Of a DNA stretch of 41,049 bases, positions 39,780-41,049 are shown piece by piece (the first letter of the stretch is position 1; every line of letters begins with the position of its first letter). Made by a program: the position numbers and the translations under genes. A model generated the notes under the pieces. The model saw only the letters and a list, made by a program, of their open reading frames with translations. It had not been told where the DNA came from and made no database searches. The DNA is from Methanoculleus sp. UBA374 (GTDB lineage: Archaea > Halobacteriota > Methanomicrobia > Methanomicrobiales > Methanoculleaceae), in assembly GCA_002508705.1 (NCBI GenBank), contig DAYL01000033.1:11401-52449 (forward strand), read 5' to 3'.

Positions 39780-40490
39780 TTACAGGAGGGCAAGGAGGAG
39801 GATGATCCCCGCCCGGGTGATCTCGTTTGTGGCACCGACGACGTCGCCGTTGACGCCGCCAAAGATGCGCCGGGAGAGCGTGAGCGTCAGGACGACGATG
39901 ACGGCTGTGACCACGAGAGCAAGCGCGACGCTCGCCCGGGAGAGCGGCAGCAGGAAGAGCGGTAGCGCGAGCAGGGTTGCCGGAATCAGAAACCACGGTT
40001 TTGCGAACCCATGGAGGTAGGAGTGAATACCCTCCCGGAACGGAACGCCGAGCGTGGTGAGGTAGGACATCGCGACTTTCGCGCAGACCTCGGCGGTGAG
40101 AATGGCTGCCGGGAGGTTCGCCGTGCTCTGGAGCCCGGCGAACGCAAGGAGGGTGACGACGATCCCCGCCGCGACGGCACCGGCTCCCGTGGTCCGGTCG
40201 GTCATGGCCGCGACCCTTTTCTCCCGGCTCCCGTGGGCCATGAGCCCGTCGCCGAAGTCCAGCAGGCCGTCGAAGTGGTTGCACCCGGAAAGAACCAGCA
40301 CCGCCGCAAGGGCGACCGCCGCGCCCACCGTCGGGGATGTTATCCAGTAGGCGACACCGGCCGCTATCCCGCCGATGACGTAACCGGCAAGCGGGTAGAG
40401 GTAGGAGCGGCGGGCGAAATACTCGAAATCAACCGGCTTTCCCAGGGGAAGCGAGGTGCAGAACTGCAGAAGGGCGACGACGGACTTCAC
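39780..40490 (-). CDS. cobS: Adenosylcobinamide-GDP ribazoletransferase
   Basis: 236 aa membrane enzyme that joins adenosylcobinamide-GDP and alpha-ribazole(-phosphate) in the last assembly step of cobamides. Family motifs: TSLPLGKPVDFEYFARRSYLYPLAGYVIGG (N-terminus) and GCNHFDGLLDFGDGLMAHGSREKR (about 68-91, acidic metal site). Six or so hydrophobic helices follow. Start is GTG at 40490, overlapping the cobZ stop by 4 nt. Confidence 0.92.
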   Translation of the reverse strand: MKSVVALLQFCTSLPLGKPVDFEYFARRSYLYPLAGYVIGGIAAGVAYWITSPTVGAAVALAAVLVLSGCNHFDGLLDFGDGLMAHGSREKRVAAMTDRTTGAGAVAAGIVVTLLAFAGLQSTANLPAAILTAEVCAKVAMSYLTTLGVPFREGIHSYLHGFAKPWFLIPATLLALPLFLLPLSRASVALALVVTAVIVVLTLTLSRRIFGGVNGDVVGATNEITRAGIILLLALL

Positions 40491-40930
40491 ATCGACCCCA
40501 TCGACTCGCTATAAAGGCGCGACGTGCAGCCCGCGATCAGCCCGGCAACGGCGTCGTCGAGGAACGGCCCGAGGCTGCCTAATATTCCCGGTTTCTTCTG
40601 GTCGTAACGGGTGAACTCGAACCGCGCGTAGGTCCCCCCGATCACTTCGGCAATGGCCATCCCGATGATCTCGTCGGAGAGCAGAAAGACCGGGTCATCG
40701 GCAATCTCGGAGTCCTTCCGTTTCAGGTAGAGTTCATCCTCAAGCAGGATGGCGCCGAGGAGCAGCGACGATATGTTGGGGTCCTGAAGCGCCTTCCCAA
40801 TCATCTCGCCCAGCCGCTTCGCGGCCTCTTCCACCCCGATCCCGTGAGGGACATAGAGTTCCATTGCAGAGGCGACGATATTGCCCCTTGTGATACCCTT
40901 CTCCTCCAGCCTGCGCTCGATCTCGAACAT
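40487..40930 (-). CDS. cobZ: Alpha-ribazole phosphate phosphatase (CobZ)
   Basis: 147 aa. Related to the PgpA-type family and to archaeal CobZ, known from Methanosarcina as the phosphatase that removes phosphate from alpha-ribazole-phosphate or adenosylcobalamin-phosphate. Conserved segments: ELYVPHGIGVEEAAKRLGEMI, LLLGAILLEDELYLKRKD and GSLGPFLDDAVAGLIAG, with the DD pair. The 4-nt overlap with cobS supports a joint role in finishing cobamides, the cofactor of the methyltransferases of methanogens. Start is ATG 40930. Confidence 0.85.
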   Translation of the reverse strand: MFEIERRLEEKGITRGNIVASAMELYVPHGIGVEEAAKRLGEMIGKALQDPNISSLLLGAILLEDELYLKRKDSEIADDPVFLLSDEIIGMAIAEVIGGTYARFEFTRYDQKKPGILGSLGPFLDDAVAGLIAGCTSRLYSESMGSM

Positions 40931-40972
40931 TGTTCATTTGTTGAACCCCGCAGGTATTTCCGCGTTTCGAAC

Positions 40973-41048
40973 AGCGCTGGGCTGAAGGGCCAGCGCTCGA
41001 GAAAACGCGAAGCGTTTTCGAGTAATACCGGGCCGAAGGGCCGGTATT
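40973..41048. repeat. Three consecutive hairpins with GAA loops
   Basis: Hairpin 1 (40973-40997) pairs AGCGCTGG with CCAGCGCT, then has a G-G mismatch and two more pairs around a GAA loop. Hairpin 2 (40996-41022) pairs GAAAACGC with GCGTTTTC around GAA. Hairpin 3 (41024-41048) pairs AATACCGG with CCGGTATT with the same mismatch and GAA loop as hairpin 1. The stems differ in sequence but share architecture. The array runs to the window edge. Confidence 0.75.
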
Positions 41049-41049
41049 G

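Noticed and set aside
1..41049. CRISPR arrays, insertion sequences, prophage
   Set aside because: No regularly spaced repeats, transposase or integrase motifs, or phage genes were seen. The only repeats are the CARDB modules, the intergenic pair and the terminal hairpins.
1..41049. tRNA or rRNA genes
   Set aside because: No cloverleaf with paired acceptor and T arms was found in any intergenic region by eye. tRNAscan-SE would settle this.

Overview
The window comes from a high-GC methanogenic archaeon, most likely Methanomicrobiales and probably Methanoculleus or a close relative. The basis is a PorCDAB pyruvate:ferredoxin oxidoreductase, a methanogenesis marker 12 protein, a methanopterin (beta-RFAP) synthase, the cobamide genes cobZ-cobS, archaeal ribosomal proteins (L7Ae, S28e, L24e, S10), EF-1alpha, a CetZ-type tubulin homologue, and TATA-box promoters that often sit about 25-30 nt before leaderless starts.

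Layout. (1) 1-10160, envelope and exopolysaccharide region: the 3' end of a CARDB-dockerin surface protein, a Wzx-like flippase, a DUF2206-type membrane protein, two GT4 glycosyltransferases, a secreted parallel beta-helix protein and a CapA-type protein. (2) 10161-10695 has no protein gene but holds a convincing C/D box sRNA (10500-10556). (3) 10696-19365, central metabolism: a fusion of a chorismate-lyase-like domain to beta-RFAP synthase, cofactor-independent phosphoglycerate mutase, a sugar-nucleotide epimerase, Mmp12, 6-phospho-3-hexuloisomerase and porCDAB. (4) 19366-20400 is a gene-poor gap with operator-like palindromes, a 40-codon frame behind a perfect Shine-Dalgarno, a decayed-looking frame and a dispersed repeat. 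(5) 20401-25210: LysE exporter, DUF5803-like protein, threonine synthase, and a tightly packed operon marC / 69-aa membrane protein / nitrilase / YdjM-like. (6) 25432-26671: rpl7ae-rps28e-rpl24e-ndk. (7) 26856-31754: a four-gene overlapping envelope operon (FAD oxidoreductase, GT2, UPF0104 flippase-like, DUF2298). (8) 31870-34129: cetZ followed 10 nt later by a secreted, membrane-anchored alpha-helical protein. (9) 34130-35043: a second gene-poor gap with another copy of the dispersed repeat. (10) 35044-38352: tuf-rps10 followed by an Agl23-like GT-C protein. (11) 38529-40930: a Cys-rich small protein, a small siroheme sulfite-reductase-like protein, and cobZ-cobS. (12) The last 77 bases hold three consecutive hairpins with GAA loops.

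How the genes fit together. Two blocks and one isolated gene (Agl23-like) serve lipid-linked glycan assembly and export for the S-layer or exopolysaccharide. The metabolic block joins acetyl-CoA and pyruvate (PorCDAB), lower glycolysis/gluconeogenesis (ApgM), pentose-phosphate supply (HxlB) and the one-carbon carrier (methanopterin). The best candidates for new biology are the C/D box sRNA with its ribosomal target, the CetZ plus membrane-anchored partner pair, the chorismate-lyase/RFAP-synthase fusion, the repeat shared by the two gene-poor gaps, and the operator-flanked small frame at 19.5-19.8 kb.
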